From positions 186,001 through 250,000 of the forward strand of contig NZ_SWBM01000002.1 of assembly GCF_005116465.1 (NCBI RefSeq): a DNA stretch of 64,000 nucleotides, written 5' to 3'. Below, in pieces: positions 32,985 through 42,570 of the stretch; within the stretch, counting starts at the first letter, position 1, and each line of letters begins with the position of its first letter. The stretch is from Robertmurraya kyonggiensis (GTDB lineage Bacteria; Bacillota; Bacilli; Bacillales; Cytobacillaceae). The notes beneath the pieces were generated by a model, which saw only the letters and a list, made by a program, of their open reading frames with translations, had not been told where the DNA came from and ran no database searches. Both the position numbers and the translations under genes were made by a program.

Positions 32985-34731
32985 AAAAGCAAAAGATATG
33001 AAAGGGACCATGCGACGAATCTGGCAGTATATGGCGAAGGAAAAGGGGCTATTTTTCCTCGTGATGGTCATGATTTTGATCAGTTCAGCTCTTGCATTAA
33101 TTGGACCGTATCTATTAGGTGTGGCAGTAGATGGAGTGATCTCGGGCTGGGGTGGAGAACAGCTCTTTCCGATGCTCGCGTGGCTCGTTCTCATTTTCGT
33201 CCTCCAGTCTGGGGCAATCTTTTTCCAAAACTACTGGATGATTGGGATTGCGCAAAACGTCGTCTTTTTTATGAGAAATCATTTATTCTCACATCTACAA
33301 AAACTGCCAGTGGCCTTTTTTCAAAAAAGACAACACGGTGAGTTAATGAGCCGTTTAACGAATGATATGGAAAATGTCAGTAGAACGTTAAATGCCGCAG
33401 TAATTCAAGTGATCACGAGTACACTGACGCTGGTTGGGACCATTATCGTGATGCTGTTTCTTAGTCCCTTGTTAACTTTCTTAACATTGTTAATCGTTCC
33501 AGTCTTGTTCGCGGGAATGAAATGGATTACGAATCGTACTGGAGCTTATTTTAAAGAACAGCAAAGAGAATTGGGCGACATGAATGGTTACATAGAAGAA
33601 ACCATTTCCGGTCAAAAAATCATCAAAATGTATTCGCAAGAGAGTCGTGTGATCGAAGAGTTTGAGGAGAAAAATGAGGCGCTAAGAGTGTCGAGCTATT
33701 GGGCGCAAACGTATTCTGGTTTTATCCCGAAATTGATGAATATGCTGAACAATGTTAGCTTCACCATCATTGTTGGGGTTGGCGGAATTTTAGCTGTAAA
33801 AGGGGTCGTTTCAATTGGGGTAATTGTCACCTTCACGACGTATTCTCGTCAATTTACTCGCCCATTGAATGACTTAGCGAACCAGTTCAACATGATCTTG
33901 TCCGCCATTGCGGGAGCAGAGCGTGTATTTCAAATCATGGATGAGGAAAAGGAAGCCGTAGATGAAACGGAGGCTGTTGATATTTCCTCATTGGATGGAG
34001 AGATTGTCTTTGAACACGTTTCTTTCTCCTATGAAGAAGACGTCGCAACTTTGAAAAATGTGAGTTTCCGTGCTGCTCCAGGTCAAACCATCGCACTTGT
34101 TGGACCAACAGGCGCTGGAAAAACAACGGTGATTTCGTTATTGTCTCGTTTTTACGATGCGGATGAAGGAACGATTTACGTGGACGGTGAGGATATTAAA
34201 AACATTACGCGACGGAGCTTGCGAAAACAGACAGCCTTTGTTTTACAGGATTCAGTCCTTTTTAGAACGACGGTAAGAGAAAATATTCGCTATGGAAACT
34301 TGGTTGCTACAGATGAAGAAGTCGTGGAAGCGGCGAAGAAAGCAAATGCACATGAGTTCATCATTAAGCTTCCAGACGGTTATGATACGGTCTTGAGCTC
34401 AGAAGGAAGCGATTTAAGCCATGGACAGCGCCAGCTCCTTTCGATTGCTCGTGCGATGCTGGCAGACCCGTCACTGCTGATCTTAGATGAAGCGACGAGC
34501 AGTATTGATACGATTACGGAAATGAAGATAACAGATGCTTTGACCAAGTTGATGGAAGGCAGAACCTCGTTCGTCATCGCTCACCGTTTGAATACGATTC
34601 AAAATGCGGATTTGATTATCGTTTTGAAAGATGGGCAGGTAATTGAGCAAGGAACGGACCGAACGTTGCTTGAAAAGAACGGATTTTATGCTGATTTGGT
34701 ACGATCTCAGCGGCAAAAAGGAATTGGTTAA
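32974..34731 (+). CDS. ABC transporter, fused permease-ATPase (YfiC-like)
   Basis: A 585-residue half-transporter and partner of the preceding gene. The membrane domain covers ~10-330, Walker A is GPTGAGKTT, the Walker B region is LLILDEATSSID, and the switch is IAHRLNTI with a proper His; the catalytic Glu is present. The signature is LSHGQRQLLSIARAM, with His for the second Gly. It starts with TTG 32974 behind GGGAGG, overlapping the upstream stop by 11 bp. The heterodimer likely exports drugs or lipids. A strong terminator follows. Confidence 0.9.
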   Translation: MSTKKAKDMKGTMRRIWQYMAKEKGLFFLVMVMILISSALALIGPYLLGVAVDGVISGWGGEQLFPMLAWLVLIFVLQSGAIFFQNYWMIGIAQNVVFFMRNHLFSHLQKLPVAFFQKRQHGELMSRLTNDMENVSRTLNAAVIQVITSTLTLVGTIIVMLFLSPLLTFLTLLIVPVLFAGMKWITNRTGAYFKEQQRELGDMNGYIEETISGQKIIKMYSQESRVIEEFEEKNEALRVSSYWAQTYSGFIPKLMNMLNNVSFTIIVGVGGILAVKGVVSIGVIVTFTTYSRQFTRPLNDLANQFNMILSAIAGAERVFQIMDEEKEAVDETEAVDISSLDGEIVFEHVSFSYEEDVATLKNVSFRAAPGQTIALVGPTGAGKTTVISLLSRFYDADEGTIYVDGEDIKNITRRSLRKQTAFVLQDSVLFRTTVRENIRYGNLVATDEEVVEAAKKANAHEFIIKLPDGYDTVLSSEGSDLSHGQRQLLSIARAMLADPSLLILDEATSSIDTITEMKITDALTKLMEGRTSFVIAHRLNTIQNADLIIVLKDGQVIEQGTDRTLLEKNGFYADLVRSQRQKGIG

Positions 34732-34779
34732 TCTATACTTTCATTAAGCCACGCCCTTTTGGAGTATACCTATAAGTAT

Positions 34780-34822
34780 AAAAACAATAAGATAGCAAAG
34801 ATTCTGCTATCTTATTGTTTTT
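34780..34822. terminator. Strong terminator after the ABC pair
   Basis: AAAACAATAAGATAGCA and TGCTATCTTATTGTTTT form a 17-bp perfect stem with a 7-nt loop, followed by T residues. Nothing gene-like is seen in the remainder of 34732-34970. Confidence 0.95.
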
Positions 34823-34970
34823 AGAAGGTTTATGACAATCCTAAATTAGCAGGAACAAAATATATTATGCTCCTGCTAATTGCAGTGAGGAACACGGTGG
34901 TCATTAAAAAGCGTTAGTGCACTAGCTTCAACAAAAAATGCGTTAATCCTTCTTTGATTAAGTCCCCGAT

Positions 34971-35327
34971 TCACATTTTAACTTCATGCAGATTCAAGAT
35001 GAAAACTGTCATCACGATAAGAACGGATATTATTAGAAAAGTAACCCCGAGTCCACTTTTCCCAGTTGCGTATAATGCTACCGAAGCAAAAACAAATACA
35101 ACTAGCTTAAGTGTTGTTCGTAGAGGGAAGGGAAAGATAGGCAGCGACGCTTTTGGGGAGAGAAAAACTCCCCATATAGTTGCAATAACGAGCGGTGCAA
35201 TTATCGCTAATATGATCTTGACGGCGGTCCCTGTGTAGAGGTGATATGCCCAGTAGCTGAACGAAGCAATTGCACCTAGCTCTAGTAGGAAAAATGCTGT
35301 GAGAATGAAAAAATTTATCGATTTCAT
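34971..35327 (-). CDS. YrdB-family membrane protein (DUF2568)
   Basis: A 118-residue protein with four hydrophobic segments (about 5-30, 36-53, 70-88, 92-112) and the YrdB pattern (FFLLELGAIASFSYWAY, LVIATIWGVFLSPKA). It is an inner-membrane protein of unknown function. It stands alone, leftward, facing away from the flavoprotein gene across a 319-bp gap. Confidence 0.85.
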   Translation of the reverse strand: MKSINFFILTAFFLLELGAIASFSYWAYHLYTGTAVKIILAIIAPLVIATIWGVFLSPKASLPIFPFPLRTTLKLVVFVFASVALYATGKSGLGVTFLIISVLIVMTVFILNLHEVKM

Positions 35328-35646
35328 TTCGAACCAGTACTCCTTTCGTTCAATTCTTTAAATGGACTACACTTTTAATAGTAAATCAAAGTAATGTAAC
35401 ACTCGTAATAAATATTTCTTCCTAAACATTGTTAATACCTTCTTAGAGTAACTTTCTCCGTTCGTCCAATTAAATATTTCGAGTGTGAAATCCTCTGTAT
35501 TAATTCTTAGTTTATATATGCTTTTTCTGCAAGAATTTCACTAAACTTAGTTAGAATTACGCATCCAACATAAATTTCTAAAATGAGTAACAATATACTC
35601 CCTCGGGGAAATTAAAAGGTAACCATTTTTGAAGGGAGTCCTTTTC
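35328..35646. other. A/T-rich divergent gap, no gene seen
   Basis: This gap contains only short A/T-rich stretches and the ribosome site GAAGGGAG of the flavoprotein gene. I see no gene, RNA or convincing hairpin in it. Confidence 0.5.
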
Positions 35647-36543
35647 ATGAATTACGATTGCATCATTATTGGCGGTGGGATTGCTGGATTGCAGGCGGCG
35701 ATTCAGTTAGGAAGATACATGCATAAGGTTCTCGTTATTGATGCAGGGGACGGCCGCTCAACGATATGCCAAAGTTACCACAACATCTTAGGGTATCCAG
35801 ATGGGGTAAGTGGGGAGCATTTGCGAACTGCTGGTCAAAGCCAGGCAGAGAAATTAGGGGTACAATTTTTACTCGAAAAAGTCGAGAAAATCGAGCAGGC
35901 AGAAACGTTTGTTGTGACCGTCCATAATGGTACCAGGTACCACGGGAAACGAATATTAATCGCGACAGGAGTGATGGACCGTTTGCCGGAATTTCCGGAA
36001 CTATTCCCATGCCTAGGGCAAAGTGTATACGTCTGTCCAGATTGTGATGGCTATGAAATCAAAGACAAGCCCACCATTGTGCTCGGTTCTGGGAATGTGG
36101 GAGCAAGTATGGCCCTAACGCTTACCTATTGGACGGACAACCTCATTTACATAAATCATGAACTTCAAAAAGTAGATGCTGATCTCCTACAACGTTTAAA
36201 TGAAAAACAAATCACTTATTATGAGATGCCAATTCAGTCCGTACTCGCCGAAGGACATCACTTTCAAGGAGTCATTCTCGAAAATGGAGAAAAGCTTGAA
36301 GCGCGCCATGGTTTTGTTGCCTTTGGCTCGAATGAAGTGAAGTCCCAATTAGCTAATCAATTAGGCGCTGAACTTCTAGAAAACAAGCATATTATCGTGG
36401 ATCCACGGACGAAAATGACGAGTGTTAAAAATGTTTGGGCAGCAGGGGATATTGTGGCCCATTCCGAGCAGGTGACAATCGCTATGGGGGACGGGGCACA
36501 AGCGGCAATTTGGATTCATAAATCACTCATGGAAAACGAATAA
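35647..36543 (+). CDS. Thioredoxin-reductase-like FAD/NAD(P) oxidoreductase
   Basis: A 298-residue two-domain flavoprotein of the TrxR class. The FAD dinucleotide motif is IIIGGGIAGLQAA, the central redox site is VCPDCDGYE, the NAD(P) domain has VLGSGNVGASMA, and the C-terminal FAD motif is VWAAGD. TrxB normally has CAxCDG; this has CPDCDG, so it may be a thioredoxin/bacilliredoxin reductase-like or ferredoxin-NADP reductase-like enzyme. I start at ATG 35647, with GAAGGGAG upstream. It is followed by ybaK after 59 bp. Confidence 0.88.
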   Translation: MNYDCIIIGGGIAGLQAAIQLGRYMHKVLVIDAGDGRSTICQSYHNILGYPDGVSGEHLRTAGQSQAEKLGVQFLLEKVEKIEQAETFVVTVHNGTRYHGKRILIATGVMDRLPEFPELFPCLGQSVYVCPDCDGYEIKDKPTIVLGSGNVGASMALTLTYWTDNLIYINHELQKVDADLLQRLNEKQITYYEMPIQSVLAEGHHFQGVILENGEKLEARHGFVAFGSNEVKSQLANQLGAELLENKHIIVDPRTKMTSVKNVWAAGDIVAHSEQVTIAMGDGAQAAIWIHKSLMENE

Positions 36544-36602
36544 TTGGAAGCTCTTTCCACTTCTTGATAAGATGGAGGAAAAAGAAAAAGAGGGTATGAG
36601 TC

Positions 36603-37079
36603 ATGAAGGTCAGTAAGACAAATGCCATGCGAATATTGGATGCGAAAAAAATTTCTTATAAACTTTATTCCTATGAAAATAAAGATGGAAAAATTGATGG
36701 CGTTTCCGTCGCAGGAAAAATTAATAAGGATCCGAAAATCGTTTTTAAAACATTGGTTGCCCAAGGGACAAGCAAAAATCTCTATGTGTTCATTGTTCCA
36801 GTAGAAGATGAGCTTGATTTGAAAAAGGCGGCAAAAGCGGCTAATGAAAAAAAGATTGAAATGATTCCCGTCAAGGATATTCAGAAATGGACGGGCTATA
36901 TAAGGGGTGGCTGTTCGCCCATTGGGATGAAGAAGTCGTATCCGACTTTTATTCATGAAGGTGCACAGAACTCGGAAACGATCGTTGTCAGTGGAGGGAA
37001 AATTGGTCTTCAAATGGAACTTAAGGTAATGGACTTACAATCAGCCAGCGATGCAAAGTTAGTTGACCTCATCAAATAG
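36603..37079 (+). CDS. ybaK: Cys-tRNA(Pro)/Cys-tRNA(Cys) deacylase YbaK
   Basis: A 158-residue YbaK/EbsC-family protein that hydrolyses mischarged Cys-tRNA(Pro). It has the conserved patterns ALVAQG-type KTLVAQGTSKNLYVFIVP and GYIRGGCSPIGMKKSYPTF. It is cytoplasmic. GATGGAGGAAAAAG and TGAGTC precede the ATG. It likely stands in a two-gene unit with the flavoprotein gene, without obvious functional link. Confidence 0.93.
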   Translation: MKVSKTNAMRILDAKKISYKLYSYENKDGKIDGVSVAGKINKDPKIVFKTLVAQGTSKNLYVFIVPVEDELDLKKAAKAANEKKIEMIPVKDIQKWTGYIRGGCSPIGMKKSYPTFIHEGAQNSETIVVSGGKIGLQMELKVMDLQSASDAKLVDLIK

Positions 37080-37185
37080 AACGATTTGTCATGATTTTTG
37101 ACAAAAGGTTGTTAGGTCATTAACCCAGCCGCCCATTTTTGCATATGAATAAAAGGAAGAAAATCCTTTAAAGGATGTGTTAATT

Positions 37186-38274
37186 TTGGCTGGGAAGATT
37201 ATAAATTATTACGCAGGTGGAAATACGGCTCGAGGATTTTACAGTTTATACGAGGAATGTCTCGAAGGACTTGACCGAGTATTTATTTTAAAAGGTGGTC
37301 CTGGTACAGGGAAATCTACTTTAATGAAAGATATAGGCACAAAATGGGTGGAAAAAGGATTCGATATTGAGTTTTTACATTGCTCTTCCGATAATAATTC
37401 CATTGACGGAGTCATCATTCCAAACTTAAAAGTAGGAGTGGTAGATGGAACGGCACCGCATGTGATTGAACCGAAAGCTCCAGGTGCTGTGGAGGAATAC
37501 GTGAATTTAGGAGAGGCTTTGGATTCAGAAAAACTAGCTTTGCAGAAAGATAGAATCATCGACTTAACGAAACAAATCAGCACAGCGTTTAACGCTGCTT
37601 ACAGTACTTTTGAAGAAGCTTTGAAAATACATGATGACTGGGAAAAAATCTATATTGATAGCATGGACTTCAATGAAGCCAATAAACTAACCGAGAAATT
37701 GATAGAATCCTTTTTTGAAAGCATGTCTTTAAACAAAAAATCTGCTATTAAGCACCGTTTTTTAGGAGCAGCGACTCCAAAAGGAGCAATCGACTTTGTT
37801 CCAAACTTAACGGAGGATATTCCGAAACGCTTTTTTCTAAAAGGAAGGCCAGGTTCAGGTAAATCAACTATGCTGAAAAAAATCGCCAAAGAGGGAGAAG
37901 AACGGGGATTTGATGTAGAGATTTATCATTGTGGTTTCGACCCTTATAGTTTAGATATGTTGATTTTTAGAGAATTAGGAATTGCTATTTTTGATAGTAC
38001 CGCTCCCCATGAATACTTCCCATCTCGTCAAGGGGATGAAATTATCGATTTGTATGGAACCGTTATTAAAGCCGGAACAGATGAAATCTTTGCTGACAAA
38101 ATAGAAGTTTGTTCTAAAAAGTACAAAGAGAAAATGAGTGAAGCCATTTCTCATCTTACCGAAGCCAAGGGATTAAGAGATGAACTTGAAAGCATCTATA
38201 TCGATGCTATGGATTTCTCTGTTGTGACTTCACTTAAAGAAAAAATTATTGAAGAAATTGAAAAACTCTCCTAG
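37186..38274 (+). CDS. Double P-loop ATPase (PRK06851-type)
   Basis: A 362-residue protein made of two homologous P-loop halves. Half 1 has FILKGGPGTGKSTLMKDIG and a FLHCSSDNNSIDGVIIP stretch. Half 2 has FFLKGRPGSGKSTMLKKIA and a YHCGFDPYSLDMLIF stretch. Both halves end in similar segments containing 'IYID(S/A)MDF'. It matches my memory of the PRK06851 family, common in spore-formers and of unknown function. I prefer TTG 37186 (AAAGGAT upstream) over GTG 37177, which abuts the ribosome site. The internal duplication is clear by eye. Confidence 0.82.
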   Translation: MAGKIINYYAGGNTARGFYSLYEECLEGLDRVFILKGGPGTGKSTLMKDIGTKWVEKGFDIEFLHCSSDNNSIDGVIIPNLKVGVVDGTAPHVIEPKAPGAVEEYVNLGEALDSEKLALQKDRIIDLTKQISTAFNAAYSTFEEALKIHDDWEKIYIDSMDFNEANKLTEKLIESFFESMSLNKKSAIKHRFLGAATPKGAIDFVPNLTEDIPKRFFLKGRPGSGKSTMLKKIAKEGEERGFDVEIYHCGFDPYSLDMLIFRELGIAIFDSTAPHEYFPSRQGDEIIDLYGTVIKAGTDEIFADKIEVCSKKYKEKMSEAISHLTEAKGLRDELESIYIDAMDFSVVTSLKEKIIEEIEKLS

Positions 38275-38373
38275 GTATCAAAGGGCTGTCCGGAACTGGA
38301 TAGCCTTTTCTCATCACCCTATGTTAGAATATGGAATAGTCTTAATAATCTAAATTTGTACAAGAGGTGCAAA

Positions 38374-39177
38374 ATGGGTCAATTGAATATGTATTGGACA
38401 TTTACGAAAAAAGCATTTTTGCGCTCGGCTGTTTACCGTTTTGAGGTATGGTCAAGGACAGGGTCCAATTTAATTTTTTTGGTCATGTGGGGGTCCATCT
38501 GGACAGCTCTTTATGCCGGAAGGGAAGAAGCAGCAGGGGTATCCTTCACGGCCATGCTTACGTACATAGTAGTGAGCAAATTTTTAGATGGCGTAAATGA
38601 GGCAGGGACGCCTTTATGGGATATTCAGGAGAAGGTCCGGACAGGCGACATTTCTCTTGAATTAATGCGCCCTTTTGATGTCCCATTGAGGTATTTATTT
38701 GCCGACTTCGGTAGTGTCGCTTTTTATATGCTGACAGCCTTGTTGCCGATTTACTTTCTCCTTTTTTTATTTATGGACTTAACTCTACCTACAGATGGAT
38801 TCACTTGGATCTATTTCATTCTTTCTGCCTTCCTCGGATTTCTCATTCGTTACTGTGTGGAAATGACGTTTGGATTACTTACCTTTTTCTTAGTTGAAAC
38901 GGGTGGAATAGAGGATATTTTTTATTTTGCCATGTCCTTATTATCCGGTTCAGTCATCCCCCTTTGGTTTTTCCCAGGGTGGCTAGAAACAATCGCGATG
39001 TACCTACCTTTTCAAAGCATTTTCTTTCTACCAATTTCGATCTTTATCGGTCAAATAAGCGGAAGCCAAATCTACATGGCCTTAGGAATTCAGTTGTTCT
39101 GGCTTGTGGTTTGCTATTTAATTTTGCGACTTGTTTGGAACCGAGCGTCACATAAAGTGGTCGTTCAAGGGGGATAA
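38374..39177 (+). CDS. ABC-2 type permease, subunit 1
   Basis: A 267-residue membrane protein with about six hydrophobic segments, of the ABC2_membrane_6 class (FEVWSRTGSNLIFLVMWGSI near the N-terminus; RTGDISLELMRPFDVPLRYL in the first cytoplasmic loop). I start at ATG 38374 behind AGAGGTG. It overlaps no gene but is followed after 3 bp by a second permease and then by an ATPase, forming an exporter. Substrates of such systems are unknown; they have been linked to lipids or antibiotics. Confidence 0.88.
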   Translation: MGQLNMYWTFTKKAFLRSAVYRFEVWSRTGSNLIFLVMWGSIWTALYAGREEAAGVSFTAMLTYIVVSKFLDGVNEAGTPLWDIQEKVRTGDISLELMRPFDVPLRYLFADFGSVAFYMLTALLPIYFLLFLFMDLTLPTDGFTWIYFILSAFLGFLIRYCVEMTFGLLTFFLVETGGIEDIFYFAMSLLSGSVIPLWFFPGWLETIAMYLPFQSIFFLPISIFIGQISGSQIYMALGIQLFWLVVCYLILRLVWNRASHKVVVQGG

Positions 39178-39180
39178 AAA

Positions 39181-39987
39181 ATGGCTATCGTGAAATACAT
39201 AAATTTATATTTCAAACTTATTGGTGCAGGTGTTAGAGCTCAGCTCCAATACCGTTTTGCTTTTATCATGCGGATTATTGGCATGCTGACTGCTTATACG
39301 GGGACTGCTGTGACGATGTGGGTAATGCTCTATCAGTTTCAAACTTTAGGAGATTGGAATTTTTACGAAATGCTCTTTCTCTTAGCCCTTTCGATTGTTT
39401 CGTGGGGATTTTGCATTATTTTATTTTTCCATTTTCGCAGTCTAGATACATATATACTTAACGGGACATTTGACCGTTTTCTTGTTCGGCCAATCAATCC
39501 TTTTTTTCATTTTATGGCGATGAAATTTGAAGTTTCATCCTTTGGTCAGTTTATCTTCAGTGTTGTCGTACTTACATGGGTCAGCTTCGAACTGCAGATC
39601 GATTGGACAATCGGAAAGGCCATATTTTTACTTGGTGTGATCGTAGGAGGAGTTTTGATTCAAGGGGGACTTCTCGTGATTATTTCTGCCCTGGCTTTTT
39701 GGACAACGAAGTCCGAGCAATTCTACTGGGTGGCGATGTATCCTGCGAGAAATCTGACGTACTATCCTCTGATGATTTACCCGAAAATCCTCCAATGGGT
39801 GACGGCTTTTGTGATTCCGTTTGGGTTTGTGAATTATTTTCCGTCGACCGTCATTTTGGAAAAAGAAACACCGTTTTTTCCCGATGCAATCGGGTATTTT
39901 TCACCATTAGTTGGAATTTTGTTTTTCATGCTTTCTTATTTTATCTGGATGCAAGGATTGAAACGATATAAAAGTACAGGCTCATAG
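39181..39987 (+). CDS. ABC-2 type permease, subunit 2
   Basis: A 268-residue six-segment membrane protein, paralogous in layout to the preceding permease (loop NGTFDRFLVRPINPFFHF corresponds to its RPFDVP loop). AGGGGGAT stands before the ATG inside the end of the upstream gene. The two probably form a heterodimeric channel energised by the next gene product. Confidence 0.88.
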   Translation: MAIVKYINLYFKLIGAGVRAQLQYRFAFIMRIIGMLTAYTGTAVTMWVMLYQFQTLGDWNFYEMLFLLALSIVSWGFCIILFFHFRSLDTYILNGTFDRFLVRPINPFFHFMAMKFEVSSFGQFIFSVVVLTWVSFELQIDWTIGKAIFLLGVIVGGVLIQGGLLVIISALAFWTTKSEQFYWVAMYPARNLTYYPLMIYPKILQWVTAFVIPFGFVNYFPSTVILEKETPFFPDAIGYFSPLVGILFFMLSYFIWMQGLKRYKSTGS

Positions 39988-40001
39988 AAGGATGTGTGGA
40001 C

Positions 40002-41009
40002 ATGTCAATCATTGAAGTGAATGGGTTGCAGAAAGAGTTTTTCATCGCGAAGCGTGAGACAGGAGTCATGGGGGCGGTAAAGAGTCTTTTTAAGCGAGAG
40101 TTTACGAAAAAAGAAGCGGTGAAAGACATTAGTTTTTCGATTGAAAAAGGGGAGATGGTCGGTTATATCGGGCCAAATGGAGCGGGGAAGTCGACGACGA
40201 TCAAGATGCTTACAGGAATTTTAGTGCCTTCTAGCGGAGACGTCAGAGTAAATGGCATCGTACCCTATGAAAATCGTCAGGAAAACGCGAAAAATATAGG
40301 CGTCGTATTCGGCCAGCGAACTCAGCTTTGGTGGGACTTGCCCACGATTGAATCATTTGAGCTTTTAAAAGCGATCTACCGCGTTCCAGACAAGCGTTAT
40401 AAAGAGAACATGGACATTTTTCAAGAGATTCTCGGACTCAATGAATTTATTAATACGCCAGTGCGGCAGCTCTCTCTTGGGCAACGGATGCGTGCTGATA
40501 TCGCAGCATCCTTACTTCATGATCCAGCGATTCTATTTTTGGATGAACCAACGATTGGTTTGGATGTCGTCGCAAAAGAAAAAATGAGAACCTTTATTCA
40601 AGAGATTAATCGTGAAAAACAGGTGACCGTTATTTTAACGACTCATGACATGGAGGATATTGAGAAGCTATGTCAGCGCATGGTACTGATCGATCACGGG
40701 CAGAAGGTGTATGATGGAGAGATACTAGCGGTAAAAGAGCGCTTCGGAAAAATGAGAACCCTTGTCGTGGACTTGGAGGATACGTCCAAGCAACGATTTG
40801 TTACTGGTGGTGAACTGGTGAAGCAGGAAGGAAACAGGTATTGGATTCGTTTTAATCGCGATGAAATTTCCGCGTCTGACTTGATTACACAAATCTCCCA
40901 AACGCATAATATTAAAGACCTAACGGTAGAAGAGCCTGACATTGAATCGATCATCAGTCGCATTTACCAAGAAGGTTTTACGGAACAACAAGAGACCGTA
41001 CAAATTTGA
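40002..41009 (+). CDS. ABC-2 exporter ATP-binding protein
   Basis: A 335-residue ABC ATPase. Walker A is GPNGAGKST, the Q-loop is GVVFGQRTQLWWDL, the signature is LSLGQRMRADIAASLLH, Walker B is ILFLDEPTIGLD and the switch is TTHDMEDIE. A C-terminal extension of ~90 residues resembles those of the DrrA-like class. The N-terminal insertion (KRETGVMGAVKSLFKREFTK) is typical of the subfamily paired with ABC2_membrane_6 permeases. I start at ATG 40002 (AAGGATG upstream). It is the third gene of the exporter operon. Confidence 0.9.
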   Translation: MSIIEVNGLQKEFFIAKRETGVMGAVKSLFKREFTKKEAVKDISFSIEKGEMVGYIGPNGAGKSTTIKMLTGILVPSSGDVRVNGIVPYENRQENAKNIGVVFGQRTQLWWDLPTIESFELLKAIYRVPDKRYKENMDIFQEILGLNEFINTPVRQLSLGQRMRADIAASLLHDPAILFLDEPTIGLDVVAKEKMRTFIQEINREKQVTVILTTHDMEDIEKLCQRMVLIDHGQKVYDGEILAVKERFGKMRTLVVDLEDTSKQRFVTGGELVKQEGNRYWIRFNRDEISASDLITQISQTHNIKDLTVEEPDIESIISRIYQEGFTEQQETVQI

Positions 41010-41031
41010 GAACGTTTCGAAGGAGAGAAAA

Positions 41032-41688
41032 ATGTTAAATGAACTAGTGTCATTATTTGAAGCAAACCGAAATGAAGCAAATGCGAGTCCGATGAAAAAA
41101 TATTTGCGGGATCAATTTGAGTTTCTTGGGATTAAGACTCCCGAAAGAAGAGAACTACTTAAGCAATTTTATCAAGAAAGTGGAATCTTAAAAGCCCCAT
41201 TTCAACCCGACTTTGTCCTTGCTCTTTGGGAAAAGGAAGAAAGAGAGTATCAATATGCGGCCTTGAGCTATTTAGAGAAGTTGGTGAAGAAGCTAAATAA
41301 GGATGATATGCCTCTTTTAGAACAGCTCATTACGACGAAATCCTGGTGGGATACGGTGGATACGATTGCACCTAAGCTGGTTGGTCAAATCGCAGCCACA
41401 TATCCAGATGTGATATCATCTAAGATAGATGGCTGGGCAGTGAGTGACAACATCTGGTTAAGAAGGGCAGCCATTTTGTTTCAGTTAAAATATAAGAAGA
41501 ACACGGATGAAGCGCTTCTTTTTCGTTATATCAAAGAGAACGCGTATGAAAAGGAATTTTTTATCGAAAAAGCGATTGGCTGGGCTCTGAGGGAATATTC
41601 AAAAACAAATCCTCAATCGGTCAAACAGTTCATCGAACAGCAACCTTTAGCGAGCTTAAGTATTCGTGAAGGTAGTAAATACATATGA
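41032..41688 (+). CDS. DNA alkylation repair protein (AlkD-like)
   Basis: A 218-residue helical HEAT-like repeat protein of the AlkD family, DNA glycosylases that excise bulky cationic alkyl-purines. Family signatures are RDQFEFLGIKTPERRELL, the active-site region KSWWDTVDTIAPK with the conserved Trp and Asp, and ISSKIDGWAVSDNIWLRRAA. It has AAGGAGAG before ATG 41032; an upstream in-frame start overlaps the ATPase gene and lacks a ribosome site. It follows the exporter operon by 22 bp and may be co-transcribed. Confidence 0.92.
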   Translation: MLNELVSLFEANRNEANASPMKKYLRDQFEFLGIKTPERRELLKQFYQESGILKAPFQPDFVLALWEKEEREYQYAALSYLEKLVKKLNKDDMPLLEQLITTKSWWDTVDTIAPKLVGQIAATYPDVISSKIDGWAVSDNIWLRRAAILFQLKYKKNTDEALLFRYIKENAYEKEFFIEKAIGWALREYSKTNPQSVKQFIEQQPLASLSIREGSKYI

Positions 41689-41707
41689 ATGGAAGGTGTG
41701 TGCAACA

Positions 41708-42559
41708 ATGATTAAATGCATCGCGATCGATATGGATGGAACCTTGCTCACAAAGGAGCATGTGATTACAGAGGAAAATAAAAACGCGATTAAAAAGGCT
41801 CAAGAACAAGGCGTTGAAGTCGTCATTGCGACAGGACGCTCTTATCCTGAGGCGATTTACATCTTGAAGGAAGCGGGCATCACTTGTCCGATGATTTGTG
41901 TCAACGGAGCTGAAGTGAGAACGCCTAACGGAGAGATTACAGATTTCAGTCCGCTTGATAAAGAAGTTGCTAAACAAATCGTTCAGAAGCTTGAAGACAA
42001 CGATGTGTATGTGGAGTTCTTTACGAGCAAGGGCATCTTTACGATGGATATGGAAAAAGGAATCTCCATTCTCAAAAATTTCGTTGAGACAACGCATAGT
42101 GATGCAGATGCGGAGAAAGTGGAAGCAATTTTACAAGAACGAGTGGAATTTATTACAGAGATCGAGAGCAGCGACTTTATCTTTGCGGATAAAGACCATC
42201 ATATTTACAAGCTCTTAACTTTTTCCTTCGACAGTGACGTGTTAGGGAAGGTTCGCCAAGAATTAAACGAGGTAGATGGCATTGCGATTAGTTCTTCAGG
42301 AAAAGAAAATCTTGAAATTAATGGCATTCATGCGCAAAAAGGGCTAGCTCTCGAAGCGTTTACTGCAGAACGAGGGATCTCACTTATGGAGACAATGGCC
42401 ATTGGCGATAATTATAATGATATTTCCATGTTTCAACGCGTAGGTCGTGCTGTTGCGATGGGAAATGCTGATGATGCCGTGAAATCACAATGCCACTTTG
42501 TTACTGCGACCAATGAAGAGAGCGGTGTAGGCAAAGCGATTTTGGAGGCAATTAAATAA
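41708..42559 (+). CDS. Cof-type HAD phosphatase
   Basis: A 283-residue HAD hydrolase of the Cof/YkrA class. Motif I is IDMDGTLL with nucleophile D8, motif II is VIATGRSYPEA, a type IIB cap lies in the centre, and motifs III/IV fall in KGLALEAF and MAIGDNYNDISMFQ. It hydrolyses small phosphorylated metabolites, typically sugar phosphates or FMN/pyridoxal phosphate. I start at ATG 41708 with GGAAGGTG upstream. It is cytoplasmic and co-directional with AlkD and the lipoprotein gene. Confidence 0.92.
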   Translation: MIKCIAIDMDGTLLTKEHVITEENKNAIKKAQEQGVEVVIATGRSYPEAIYILKEAGITCPMICVNGAEVRTPNGEITDFSPLDKEVAKQIVQKLEDNDVYVEFFTSKGIFTMDMEKGISILKNFVETTHSDADAEKVEAILQERVEFITEIESSDFIFADKDHHIYKLLTFSFDSDVLGKVRQELNEVDGIAISSSGKENLEINGIHAQKGLALEAFTAERGISLMETMAIGDNYNDISMFQRVGRAVAMGNADDAVKSQCHFVTATNEESGVGKAILEAIK

Positions 42560-42570
42560 GGGGGTATTAG